DNA from: Subtercola endophyticus
GTDB taxonomy: Bacteria > Actinomycetota > Actinomycetes > Actinomycetales > Microbacteriaceae
DNA length: 64,000 nt
Reading direction: 5' to 3'
Assembly (NCBI RefSeq): GCF_021044565.1
Contig: NZ_CP087997.1
Span: 2,170,001-2,234,000 of the forward strand
This document shows, piece by piece, positions 34,904 through 43,053 of this stretch. The notes beneath the pieces were generated by a model, which saw only the letters and a list, made by a program, of their open reading frames with translations, had not been told where the DNA came from and ran no database searches. The translations under genes and the position numbers were made by a program. How positions within the stretch are numbered: the first letter of the stretch is position 1; every line of letters begins with the position of its first letter.

Positions 34904-35794
34904 ATGGCGAACCAGCACTACCTGCTCTCGTCGGGTCGCGCGCTCGGAATGACCGCACTCGGCGACCCGTCGTCGAGACGCTTGGTTGTCGTGTGTCACC
35001 CCACCCCCGGGGCGGGCGGGTTCGACCCCGATCCCCTGGTCACGGCCGCGTCCGGCCTGCACCTGCTGATGATCGATCGGCCCGGCTACGGGGCCTCCGA
35101 CCCACTGCCGCGCGACGAAGACCCCGCTGTCGAGCGGCACGCCGACGATGTCGCCGAAGTGCTGCGACACTCTGCCCGGGCATCCGCAGGGGCGACCACC
35201 GCCGACTTCGACAGCGTCGGCGTCATCGGCTGGGGTGCCGGTGGCGGCGCCACCGCCCTCTCGCTCGCTGCGCGGTACCCCGATCTCGTCGACCGGCTCG
35301 CCGTCGTAGCCACCCCTCGTGTCGACGGCCCTGGCCTCATCGACCCCGTGCGACGGATGCTCGGCCTCTCCCGCATCGAAGCGTTCTCCCCGCGCTCACA
35401 CCTCGACCGCGTCATCCGCTCGCACAGCGACCTCAGCGCCGAATCGCTCGGCATCGACGAAGCCGAACTCAGCCGTGCCGCGCCCGAGAACAAGGGGCTC
35501 TCCGGCCGCTTCGCCCGGATGCTCGCCGACGCGTCGCGCCAGGGCGCAACCGGTCTCGCGAACGACATACTCTCGTTCAGAGACCGTTCGTGGGCCATCG
35601 ATCTGCCCGCCATCACCGCGCAGACCCTTCTGGTCTACGGCACCACCGATGCTCTGGTCGGCGCCCGTGACGGCAACTGGTACCGCAAACGCATCGCCGC
35701 TTCGCGTGTTCTCGAGGTGAAAGACGCCGGCGAGTTCGTCTACGTGTCGGAGTGGCCGCGCCTGCTCGAGCACGTCTCGCGCCCGGCTGCGTAA
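34904..35794 (+). CDS. Alpha/beta hydrolase-fold protein lacking catalytic Ser and His (pseudohydrolase)
   Basis: 296 residues with clear alpha/beta hydrolase features: oxyanion region VVCHPTPGAGGFDPDP, RPGYGASDPL, and LLVYGTTDALVGA with the acid residue. The nucleophile elbow reads GWGAGG, with Gly111 where the family has Ser (GWSAGG). The histidine segment reads DAGEFVYVSEW, with Glu277 where the family has His. Two triad losses in an otherwise intact frame argue for a pseudoenzyme rather than one sequencing error. A binding or regulatory role is possible. It has a strong ribosome site. Confidence 0.82.
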   Translation: MANQHYLLSSGRALGMTALGDPSSRRLVVVCHPTPGAGGFDPDPLVTAASGLHLLMIDRPGYGASDPLPRDEDPAVERHADDVAEVLRHSARASAGATTADFDSVGVIGWGAGGGATALSLAARYPDLVDRLAVVATPRVDGPGLIDPVRRMLGLSRIEAFSPRSHLDRVIRSHSDLSAESLGIDEAELSRAAPENKGLSGRFARMLADASRQGATGLANDILSFRDRSWAIDLPAITAQTLLVYGTTDALVGARDGNWYRKRIAASRVLEVKDAGEFVYVSEWPRLLEHVSRPAA

Positions 35795-35894
35795 CCTCGG
35801 TCGCGGTGCAGCCCGCGCCGTTCGGTGCAGTCGTGCCGACGGTGCAGCCCACGCGGTGCGATGCAGTCCTGCCGACGGTGCAGCCCGCGCCAGT

Positions 35895-36018
35895 GCAGGG
35901 GCAGGGGCAGGGGCAGGGGCAGGGGCAGGGGCACCTTCGTCCCCTGTCCGCGTGCATTGCTGGTGCTGTTGCTGTTGCTGGTGCTGGTGCTGGTGCTGGT
36001 GCTGGTGCTGGTGCTGGG
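35895..36018. repeat. Two hexanucleotide arrays between hydrolase and HNH genes
   Basis: Six copies of GCAGGG (35895-35930) and ten copies of GCTGGT or near variants (35959-36018). They fill much of the 228-base gap between two convergent genes. Upstream of them, GGTGCAGCCC(G/A)CGC motifs also recur (35812-35890). I see no gene here. Confidence 0.85.
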
Positions 36019-36022
36019 ATTA

Positions 36023-37609
36023 TCAGGCTTCGGCGCGAAAACGTTCGGCGAGGCGCACGCGCGACTTCGTTGTGGTTGTCCACGTTCGGTACCGCCGGTC
36101 GAGCCAGGGAGGAGCCTTGATCTGCGGAGCACCACCACGCATTCGAATCTGCCAGCCCGACACTTCTATCGTTCGATGGTGGAACCAGCACAGGAGTACG
36201 CCGTTGTCGATGTGAGTCGCGCCACCGTCGGAGTGTGGTGTCACGTGGTGAATCTCGCACCACGACGCCGGAATGTCGCACCCGGGAACGATGCACCCTC
36301 CGTCTCGAAGGGTTATCGCTCGGCGCTGCCACCCCGTGAAACATCGCTGCTCAGTGGAGAGCTGAAGCACTCGACCCGCTCGGTCGAGCAACACCTTCTG
36401 CACGCCGCCTGCGCAGACCATCTGGCGCACCGTTCGCATCGAGACCGGTAGTTCGAGGCCTTCGATCCAGCCGATACCCGGTGCAGCTGAGACGAGCGGT
36501 ATACGATCGCCTGGGTCGGCATCTGCGCTTGGGTCGGCATCTGCGCCCGTTTCATCACCTTGGCCTACGTCATTGTGCGCGTCTGCGACTATCTCCGGCT
36601 CGCTCCGGTCGCCGGGGCCGGTGCCCCCGGGATCGAGGTCACTCTGCGTCACCGTGACGAGCACTGTCGGAGCCGCACCACCGATACTGGGCGTCTGCGC
36701 AGACCGAGCGGAACAGTCGAGAACGGCGAGAAACACATCGTGCTGCTGCTGAACGCGGGAACGAGGATCGGAGACCGCTCCTGCCTCGGTTTGCGTGCCT
36801 TCGGAAGCGGAGCCAGAGAATGGGAACGCCACCGGCCGCGAGACCGGCGAGAGGTATGCGTCGAAAAGCCTCTGCAGTCGAGCAGCCGCCTCGGGAATCA
36901 GCACTCCCGACAGGGGCACGCCTGACGAGGTCGCCCTGCCCAAGCTGAGACTGCGGTGCTTCATCGCGCGTTCTTCGTCTGGTTCCACACCGTCGGGGTC
37001 GATCAGCGTTCGCCACACCGCCGCCTGCATTCTGAGCTCGTCGGGAGTCGCGGGCACCGGACACTCTGGACTGCTGCCGAGCGCGGCGTCGACGAGTTCG
37101 TGCTCGGCGGCGCGAACCGCGTCGTCTGATGCCCGCAGAGTCGGCACGGAGAGCCCAGAGACGATCGCTGTGGCCGTATCGAGCCCGAGCGTGCCGGATT
37201 CAACGGCCGCCGCCAGCACAGGAAATCGAGGCGGAAGCGGCGAGCCCGACAACGTCGCACCACCTCGCACCGCGCTCGCCACTCTCTGCAACCGCGCGAC
37301 TGACGCAGATGACAGCTGCGTCACGCGTTGCAGCAGTTCGCAGGCAGTTCGACAGCCCTTTTTCACACAAAGCCGGTCTGACCCCAGCCCAGCCCGAGAC
37401 CGATCGCAGATTTCGCCCGTCGCCGAAATCTGCACCGATTCAAGGCCCCGAGCTGCCTTCGCACCCGCTGCCGCGAGGATAAGCAAATCTTCATCGGCTC
37501 TCGCCTCGGCGTGAAGTTCTCTTCTGACCTGCATGGCACGCTCGGTAATGGCGTCGAGTTCAGCGACGAGCTGCTCGACGTCAGGAGCGATTGTGCAAGA
37601 ACTTGACAT
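36023..37609 (-). CDS. DUF222 / HNH endonuclease-motif protein
   Basis: 528 residues. DUF222 covers roughly residues 10-350 (with KHRSLSLGRATSSGVPLSG) and includes an Asp/Gly-rich linker near 340-365. The C-terminal HNH nuclease domain is CIVPGCDIPASWCEIHHVTP plus HIDNGVLLCWFHH, with both zinc CxxC-like cysteines and the His-His-Asn-His set. Actinobacterial genomes carry many copies of this family; biological role unknown. It is not linked to a restriction or phage module here. Confidence 0.9.
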   Translation of the reverse strand: MSSSCTIAPDVEQLVAELDAITERAMQVRRELHAEARADEDLLILAAAGAKAARGLESVQISATGEICDRSRAGLGSDRLCVKKGCRTACELLQRVTQLSSASVARLQRVASAVRGGATLSGSPLPPRFPVLAAAVESGTLGLDTATAIVSGLSVPTLRASDDAVRAAEHELVDAALGSSPECPVPATPDELRMQAAVWRTLIDPDGVEPDEERAMKHRSLSLGRATSSGVPLSGVLIPEAAARLQRLFDAYLSPVSRPVAFPFSGSASEGTQTEAGAVSDPRSRVQQQHDVFLAVLDCSARSAQTPSIGGAAPTVLVTVTQSDLDPGGTGPGDRSEPEIVADAHNDVGQGDETGADADPSADADPGDRIPLVSAAPGIGWIEGLELPVSMRTVRQMVCAGGVQKVLLDRAGRVLQLSTEQRCFTGWQRRAITLRDGGCIVPGCDIPASWCEIHHVTPHSDGGATHIDNGVLLCWFHHRTIEVSGWQIRMRGGAPQIKAPPWLDRRYRTWTTTTKSRVRLAERFRAEA

Positions 37610-37699
37610 GCCTCAATTCTCGCACATATATTCGAGTAATGCTCACTCAATTATCAATCAGTTTCGAACACCGGTGCTTCGGCGCCTTCGCGCACCAGT

Positions 37700-37744
37700 T
37701 CAATAACCTTCGAGTCAATAACCCCGGAGTCAATAACCCGCGTG
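37700..37744. repeat. 15-base tandem repeat upstream of the HNH gene
   Basis: Three units of TCAATAACC plus six variable bases (37700, 37715, 37730). They lie in the 196-base gap between the HNH start and the EamA stop. No gene is supported in this gap. Confidence 0.7.
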
Positions 37745-37805
37745 CCCGATTGTTTTTCGCAGTACTGGCATGCGTTCGACTGGCATGTGTTCGGTCTGTG
37801 GCCAG

Positions 37806-38918
37806 TCAGGGCGTGGTCGCGGTCGCCGGGTCGACGTCACCGCCGAGATGCGGCTCGACGTGGGGCTCGACCATCGGCTCGAGGTGCGGCGCGAGGTGCG
37901 GCTCGGCGATCGGCTCGACGATCGGCTCGACCTCGACGCGGGCATCCACTCGCTCGGAACGCACAAACCCGATTCCGACCAGAATGAGAGCGCCGCCGAC
38001 GAGTTGCAGCGGTGAGAGCTTTTCGCCGAGCAGCAGCCACGCGTAGAACGTCGCGGCGACCACCTCGAGCAGGCCCGCGAACGACGCCAGCCGCGAGCCG
38101 AGCATCTCGCTTGCGGTGATGCTCGCCGCGTAGGCGACAGCGGTGCCGAGAATGCCCACTGCCACGAGCGGAATCCACCAGGCGACCGAGGAGCCGAACA
38201 GGTCGACGTTGGTCATGCTGAAAGTGAACGGTATCAGCCCGGTGAGACCGACGACGAGCAGCATGACGCCGCCGATCAACAGCCCGAATCCCGCCAGAGC
38301 CACGGTCGGCAAGCCATCGCTCGGGCGCGCGGCGATGACGTAGTACAGAGCGCAGCCGACCATGGCCATCAGGGCGAACGTGAATCCGAGGGCGTCGAAC
38401 GCTCCGCCACCGCCGGGCGACACCACGAGAAAGAGGCCGACGAGAGCAATCACCGAACCGACGAGTACGACGACCTTCGGCATGCGGCGCGTGCGCGCCC
38501 AGACGAAGGCGACGAGCAGCAGGGGGGCCATGTATTCGATGAGGATGCCCGTCGAAACCGGGATGCGCTGGATGGCCGCGAAGTAGACCAGCTGGGTGCC
38601 GGCGACGCCGACGCTCGCCATGGCCAGGACGCGCCAGCGCGAGTGCCACAGCGCACCCCAACGGCCCCGCAACGAGAGCAGGGCGAAGGGCAGCAGTGCG
38701 ACGGCTCCGATCAGCACTCGCGCGGTGACGGCGGCGGCCGGGCTCCAGCCGGCCTCGAGCAGGGGTTTGATGAGAGCGCCAGAGGTGCCGAAGGTGGCCG
38801 CGGCGAGAACCGCCACGGCCAGGCCGGCCGTGGTCGACGAACGCCGTGGCGAAACGGCGACCGAAAGGCTCGACGGCGCCGTCACTGCGGCATCGGAGGA
38901 GCGGTTGACTGCACTCAT
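37806..38918 (-). CDS. EamA-family (DMT) transporter
   Basis: 370 residues with ten hydrophobic helices in two EamA repeats: AVLAAATFGTSGALIKPLLE (first) and FTFALMAMVGCALYYVIAA (second). An acidic Glu-Pro repeat tail (EPIVEPIAEPHLAPHLEPMV) extends past the last helix. Probably an exporter of small metabolites or amino acids. It is divergent from a CGNR regulator across 38 bases, which likely controls it. Confidence 0.88.
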   Translation of the reverse strand: MSAVNRSSDAAVTAPSSLSVAVSPRRSSTTAGLAVAVLAAATFGTSGALIKPLLEAGWSPAAAVTARVLIGAVALLPFALLSLRGRWGALWHSRWRVLAMASVGVAGTQLVYFAAIQRIPVSTGILIEYMAPLLLVAFVWARTRRMPKVVVLVGSVIALVGLFLVVSPGGGGAFDALGFTFALMAMVGCALYYVIAARPSDGLPTVALAGFGLLIGGVMLLVVGLTGLIPFTFSMTNVDLFGSSVAWWIPLVAVGILGTAVAYAASITASEMLGSRLASFAGLLEVVAATFYAWLLLGEKLSPLQLVGGALILVGIGFVRSERVDARVEVEPIVEPIAEPHLAPHLEPMVEPHVEPHLGGDVDPATATTP

Positions 38919-38956
38919 GGCTTCGACGCTAGTCTGGTACCGAGTAAGGAGTCAAT

Positions 38957-39511
38957 TTGCATTTTGCCCCTGACACCGAGGTCACTCTGGAGTTCACCGT
39001 GGCGCTCGCCAATACCGTCGCCGGCGCGACCAAGAGCGGTCGCGACGAGATCTCCACGCCCTCAGAGCTGACCGCGCTTCTTGACGCCTACGGCTACACC
39101 GGCCGCTTCGATCGTGACCAGGCCGAGTTGCTCGATGTCCGAGACACGCGCAGCCGCCTGCGTGAGGTGTGGCTGCTCGAGAGAGATGCAGCCGTCGCCG
39201 AGGTGAACGGCATGCTGCAGGCAGCGAAAGCCCTGCCCCATCTCGTTCGCCACGACACGTTCGACTGGCATCTGCACGCCACAGACCAACAGGCTCCGTT
39301 GGCCGAGCGCATCCGAGTCGAAGTGTCACTTGCCCTGGTCGACGTGATCAGAACCGACGAGATGAACAGGCTGCGCGCCTGCGAAGCCGACGATTGCGAC
39401 GGGTTATTGCTCGACCTGTCGCGCAACGGGTCGAAGCGATTCTGCAGTGTTCGCTGCGGCAACCGGATGAACATGGTCGCGTTTCGACAACGAGTGGCCG
39501 GGTCGGCGTAG
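38957..39511 (+). CDS. CGNR zinc-finger regulator (ABATE domain)
   Basis: 184 residues from a TTG (38957) with AAGGAG 5 bases upstream. The N-terminal ABATE-type domain starts MHFAPDTEVTLEFTVALANT, and the C-terminal CGNR zinc finger reads CEADDCDGLLLDLSRNGSKR then FCSVRCGNRMN. The family consists of likely DNA-binding regulators found beside transporters. Divergent from the EamA exporter, its probable target. Confidence 0.85.
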   Translation: MHFAPDTEVTLEFTVALANTVAGATKSGRDEISTPSELTALLDAYGYTGRFDRDQAELLDVRDTRSRLREVWLLERDAAVAEVNGMLQAAKALPHLVRHDTFDWHLHATDQQAPLAERIRVEVSLALVDVIRTDEMNRLRACEADDCDGLLLDLSRNGSKRFCSVRCGNRMNMVAFRQRVAGSA

Positions 39512-39520
39512 GGTCTGTGC

Positions 39521-39946
39521 ATGTCGACCCCAGAGAACGGTGCGCACGGCACCGACGAATCGCCCACCGAAAGTCGCTCCGCGACTTTCCGCACGCCTGC
39601 GCGGGTGGACTACTTCGAGATCGGCACCCCCGATCCCGTAGCGGCTCAGGCGTTCTACGGAGACCTGTTCGGCTGGCAGTTCGACGAGCCATCCGAGCCC
39701 GCGCAGTACAGCATGGTGAACGGCGGCGCGGGCGGTCTCTGGAACACCGAGGCTCTCGGCGGAGCGAGCTGGGCGGTGTTCTATGTGCACGTCGACGACG
39801 TCGCGGCGAGCTTCGCGCAGGCCGTCGGAATCGGGGCGACGGTCGCGCTTCCGGTCATCAATAACGGGCAGATCGAGTTCGCCCACCTGATCGACCCAGC
39901 AGGCAACAGATTCGCCATCTGGAACGAGGCGCCGGCCGCCGGCTGA
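39521..39946 (+). CDS. VOC-family protein
   Basis: 141 residues. A polar N-terminal ~25 residues precede a VOC domain: RVDYFEIGTPDPVAAQAFYG, LFGWQF, WAVFYVHVDDVAASFAQAV and LIDPAGNRFAIWNEA. Glyoxalase/bleomycin-resistance superfamily; substrate unknown. It lies 9 bases after the CGNR gene, so it is probably in the same transcript. Confidence 0.85.
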   Translation: MSTPENGAHGTDESPTESRSATFRTPARVDYFEIGTPDPVAAQAFYGDLFGWQFDEPSEPAQYSMVNGGAGGLWNTEALGGASWAVFYVHVDDVAASFAQAVGIGATVALPVINNGQIEFAHLIDPAGNRFAIWNEAPAAG

Positions 39947-40045
39947 AAACGAGAAACGCGCACGGAGGCGCACGTCTATTACGCTCAATCACTAAGGAAT
40001 CATTCAGATATCGATTCTTCTAGTGACGAGAGGTAGGGCAGCGAG

Positions 40046-41938
40046 TTGGCAATCGACAGAAGTCAAGCGTTGGATGAACCTGTCATCACCGCGCTGTTGC
40101 GCCCCGACCACACCGGAATGCTGAATGTCGACGGCACGGCGCGTGCTCTGCGCGGCACCTCGGAAGGGGAGGCGCTGCAGGCACTGATCGGTCTGATTCA
40201 GGATGAAGCGCTGAAGTTCCGTCGCCCGGTGCGCGTGACGGTGCGCGCCCGAACCGGGCTCAGTATTCTGCTCGCCGCACCCGACGGATCGATCGAAGAA
40301 GAGAGCTTCGTTCCGTTCGAAGACCTTCCGCAACCGTGGCCGCCGCCGGAGTCGGCCCCAGAGGGAGAGGGAGAGGCAGCGGCAAAGGCAGCGGCAAAGG
40401 CAGCGCCAGAAGTAGCCCCAGAGGCAGAGCCGGCGCCAGCGACGGCCGGGCCGCGGGCGGCTGCGGCGTTGACGATCGACGAAGACGTCGACGATGACGC
40501 CGACGACGAGCTCGACTACGACGACCCCGCGTTCGGCGGCCCCGTTTCAGCCGCTCCGGTCGCCGCCGCGGCGCGCGACCGCGAACCCGCGGCGGAGGTA
40601 GCTCCAGAACCCGAGGCGGATTCCGAGCCCGAGGCTGATTCTGAGGCCGAGGCGGATTCCGAGCCCGAGCCACACCCAGAAGCGGCGACCGCACCCGAGC
40701 CCGAGCCTGAGCCGGAACCCGACGCCGTCGTCGAGTCAGACGCGCAATCAGAGGCAGAGCCGACGCCCGAAGCCGAGAAAGAGCCAGAGTCGACGCCAGC
40801 CGAACCGGCGCCAAATCCCGTGACGGCGCCAAATCCCGTGACCGAACCCGAACCCGAACCGCAACCGCAACCGCAACCGCAACCGAACACGGCCGCCGAC
40901 CCAGAGGCGGATCCCGAGCCCGTACCTCAGCCCCGGGCATCCACCGCCCCGCCTGCACCGCCCGCGCCACCCGCAACACCCACCGCACCGAAAGAACCTA
41001 TGTCTGAGCAAGCTCGTCGTGATTTGCTCGACGCCCCCTCTTTTCTGGCCACGACAAGCGTCGACGAGCCCGCGCAGCGCGGATTGCCGGGGTTCATGAA
41101 CCGGTTCGGCTTTCATTTGGCTCCGGGCCCGGCCGAGCTCAGCGAACGAAACGACATTCAGGGCGTCTCGCGTCACTTCGACGCCCACCGCACCATCAGC
41201 GTCATCAACCGAAAGGGCGGCGCGAACAAGACGCCGACCGTCGTCAATCTCGCGGCGGTCTTCGCCCGCTACGGCGGAGGCGGCGTACTCGCGTGGGACA
41301 ACAACGAGACCATGGGCACGCTCGGCTGGCGCACCGAACCCGGCGCACACGGTTCGACGGTGCTCGACGTTCTCGGCAGCGCCGACGAGCTCCTGGATGC
41401 CCGGGCAGAGTTCGGGCAGATGTCGGGCTTCGTGCACCACCAGCAGGCCGACAAGTTCGACGTGCTGCGTTCCGATGAAGATGCCACGGGCATCCATGAG
41501 ATGACGGCAGACGAGGTCGACGTGGTGCACAGCATCGCGGCCAAATACTACCGACTCATTTTCATGGACTCGGGCAACAGCGACCGCGCCGAGAATTGGC
41601 TTCGCATGATCGACCATACCGACCAACTCGTGGTGCCGACGACAACAATGGAAGACCGTGCCCAAGCGGCCCTGCTCACCTTGCAGGCCGTGCAGAGCCG
41701 CAGCGAGAAGGCAGCCGAGTTGGCGCGCAATGCGGTGGTCGTGGTGTCGGAGTGGCAGCCGAAGGAGTCGAGCATCTCGCAGCGCATGGCCGACGATTTT
41801 CGGCCGTACGTGCGCGACGTGGTCATCGTTCCGTTCGACCCGGCGCTCAAGGCCGGGCGCATCCAGTACGGAGCGCTGCAACCCGCCACCCGGCGCGCGT
41901 GGCTGGCGGCCGCGGCGGCGGTTTCGCGGGGGCTCTGA
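40046..41938 (+). CDS. MinD/ParA-like ATPase-fold protein with long Pro/Glu domain and altered P-loop
   Basis: 630 residues from TTG 40046. Residues 1-90 form a small alpha/beta domain (LRPDHTGMLNVDGTARALRG). Residues ~100-325 are a Pro/Glu/Ala-rich disordered stretch with PE, PQ and DSEPEA repeats. Residues ~380-630 are a SIMIBI/MinD-like domain: ISVINRKGGANKTPTVVNLA, GGGVLAWDNNETMGTLGWRT and LIFMDSGNSD. The deviant Walker A is KGGANKTP (Lys390-Thr398): Asn and Pro replace the Gly and Thr of KGGVGKTT. The layout recalls the mycobacterial T7SS-linked EspI protein, but no secretion genes are nearby. Role unknown. Confidence 0.72.
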   Translation: MAIDRSQALDEPVITALLRPDHTGMLNVDGTARALRGTSEGEALQALIGLIQDEALKFRRPVRVTVRARTGLSILLAAPDGSIEEESFVPFEDLPQPWPPPESAPEGEGEAAAKAAAKAAPEVAPEAEPAPATAGPRAAAALTIDEDVDDDADDELDYDDPAFGGPVSAAPVAAAARDREPAAEVAPEPEADSEPEADSEAEADSEPEPHPEAATAPEPEPEPEPDAVVESDAQSEAEPTPEAEKEPESTPAEPAPNPVTAPNPVTEPEPEPQPQPQPQPNTAADPEADPEPVPQPRASTAPPAPPAPPATPTAPKEPMSEQARRDLLDAPSFLATTSVDEPAQRGLPGFMNRFGFHLAPGPAELSERNDIQGVSRHFDAHRTISVINRKGGANKTPTVVNLAAVFARYGGGGVLAWDNNETMGTLGWRTEPGAHGSTVLDVLGSADELLDARAEFGQMSGFVHHQQADKFDVLRSDEDATGIHEMTADEVDVVHSIAAKYYRLIFMDSGNSDRAENWLRMIDHTDQLVVPTTTMEDRAQAALLTLQAVQSRSEKAAELARNAVVVVSEWQPKESSISQRMADDFRPYVRDVVIVPFDPALKAGRIQYGALQPATRRAWLAAAAAVSRGL

Positions 41939-42016
41939 GCCGGGCATCCACTCGCCGGGCCGCCGGCTCGCCGACGGACGCACGCGCGGTACAGCGCACG
42001 AACGCACTCAAAGCAC

Positions 42017-42955
42017 TCAGAGCGCAGGAAACTGCGGCCCGAAAAGCGCACGCAGTCGATCACCGACGATGGTGTTGTCGCCGTCGATCGAGGCGTTGAC
42101 CGCGGAGCGCAGCAGCGCGGCGGCCGGCTCGACGAGGTAGCCGCCCTCGATGCGCCGAGCGAGGCTCGCCGCGGCACGCACCCCCTGCCGTGGCACCGGG
42201 CTCGAGATGTCGGTCAGCGTCATGAGGTCGTCGGCGGCGAGTTGCTCGAACGTCCAGCACAGATCCCACAGCACACTGAACGAGGGCTGCTGCAGGGCCT
42301 GACGAATGACAGCGGTCTCGAGATAGTACGACGACATCGAGGCCCGTACGCGGTGCTTCCACGCCAGAACGAGACGGATGAGCGGGCGTAGGCCGTCGTC
42401 GTCGATGCGGCTGAGCAGCGTCTCTCGGGCGCCGATTCGCGTCGCGACCCAGCGCTTCGCCGGATCGGCGAGCACCACGACGTCACCGCCGGCGGCCGAG
42501 ATCGACGACGGCGCTTCGAACGCGGGAATGAGCCGCAGGCCGGGTGGCCCGTCGTCTGGCGCGGCGCCGACGGCCCAACGCCCTGCGCCACCGAGCGCTA
42601 TTTCGTCGAGCCCAGCGTCACCGAGCCCCGCGTAACCGAGCCCTGTCGCACCGGGCCCTATCCCACCGGTCTCAGGATCGCCGAGCGGCGCCACAGCGGC
42701 CGCCACCAGCTCTGACGCTTTGGCCGCGCTGGTCGGTTTGCCCGACAGCACCACGAGAACGTCGAACCAGCTGTGTTGGCCGACCTCGGTGCCGTGCCGG
42801 TACGATCCCGCGTCGACGACTCTGAGCACCCTGGGCTCGGTCGCCAACACGTCGACGGCCCGATTGCGCAACTGCACCAGACGCTCTTTCTCGTCGGTCG
42901 ACGCGCGGATGCTCTCGTCGAAGCTCCGGAACACGGATTCGATGTTCTCCAGCAC
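42017..42955 (-). CDS. CD-NTase/SMODS-like nucleotidyltransferase with degenerate active site
   Basis: 312 residues. The pol-beta superfamily start has RVLRVVDAGSYRHGTEVGQH then SWFDVLVVLSGKP. The Gly-Ser is kept, but the first Asp of the DxD pair is Trp. The region that supplies the third Asp reads LRLIPAF instead of (D/E)(L/V)VPAF. The C-terminal helical part (LRPLIRLVLAWK, MSSYYLETAVIR) fits the SMODS/OAS-like group used in CBASS. A Gly/Ala-rich insert (GIGPGATGLGYAGLGDAGL) lies in between. No CBASS effector is nearby; convergent with the ParA-like gene. Probably not a working cyclase. Confidence 0.68.
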   Translation of the reverse strand: MLENIESVFRSFDESIRASTDEKERLVQLRNRAVDVLATEPRVLRVVDAGSYRHGTEVGQHSWFDVLVVLSGKPTSAAKASELVAAAVAPLGDPETGGIGPGATGLGYAGLGDAGLDEIALGGAGRWAVGAAPDDGPPGLRLIPAFEAPSSISAAGGDVVVLADPAKRWVATRIGARETLLSRIDDDGLRPLIRLVLAWKHRVRASMSSYYLETAVIRQALQQPSFSVLWDLCWTFEQLAADDLMTLTDISSPVPRQGVRAAASLARRIEGGYLVEPAAALLRSAVNASIDGDNTIVGDRLRALFGPQFPAL

Positions 42956-43018
42956 GAGTACTCCCAGCAGACGCCTGAGCCGAGACTACGTCACTGACAA
43001 CCGGGATGGGCAACGAAT

Positions 43019-43053
43019 TTGCCGGGCCGAAGCGGGCTCACTAATGTAAGTGA
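43019..43053 (+). promoter_or_regulatory. Leaderless promoter with dyad before the saccharopine-dehydrogenase-like gene
   Basis: TTGCCG (43019-43024), a 17-base spacer and TAATGT (43042-43047) place the transcript start at the ATG (43054). Inverted arms TCACT / AGTGA (43038-43053, 6-base centre) cover the -10. The TetR protein encoded at the end of this operon is a likely ligand-responsive repressor (inference). Confidence 0.5.

Noticed and set aside
35895..36018. CRISPR-like array
   Set aside because: The units are 6-base head-to-tail repeats without spacers.
40046..42955. Active CBASS or partition locus
   Set aside because: No effector, Cap2/Cap3, ParB or parS is seen, and both proteins have altered active sites.
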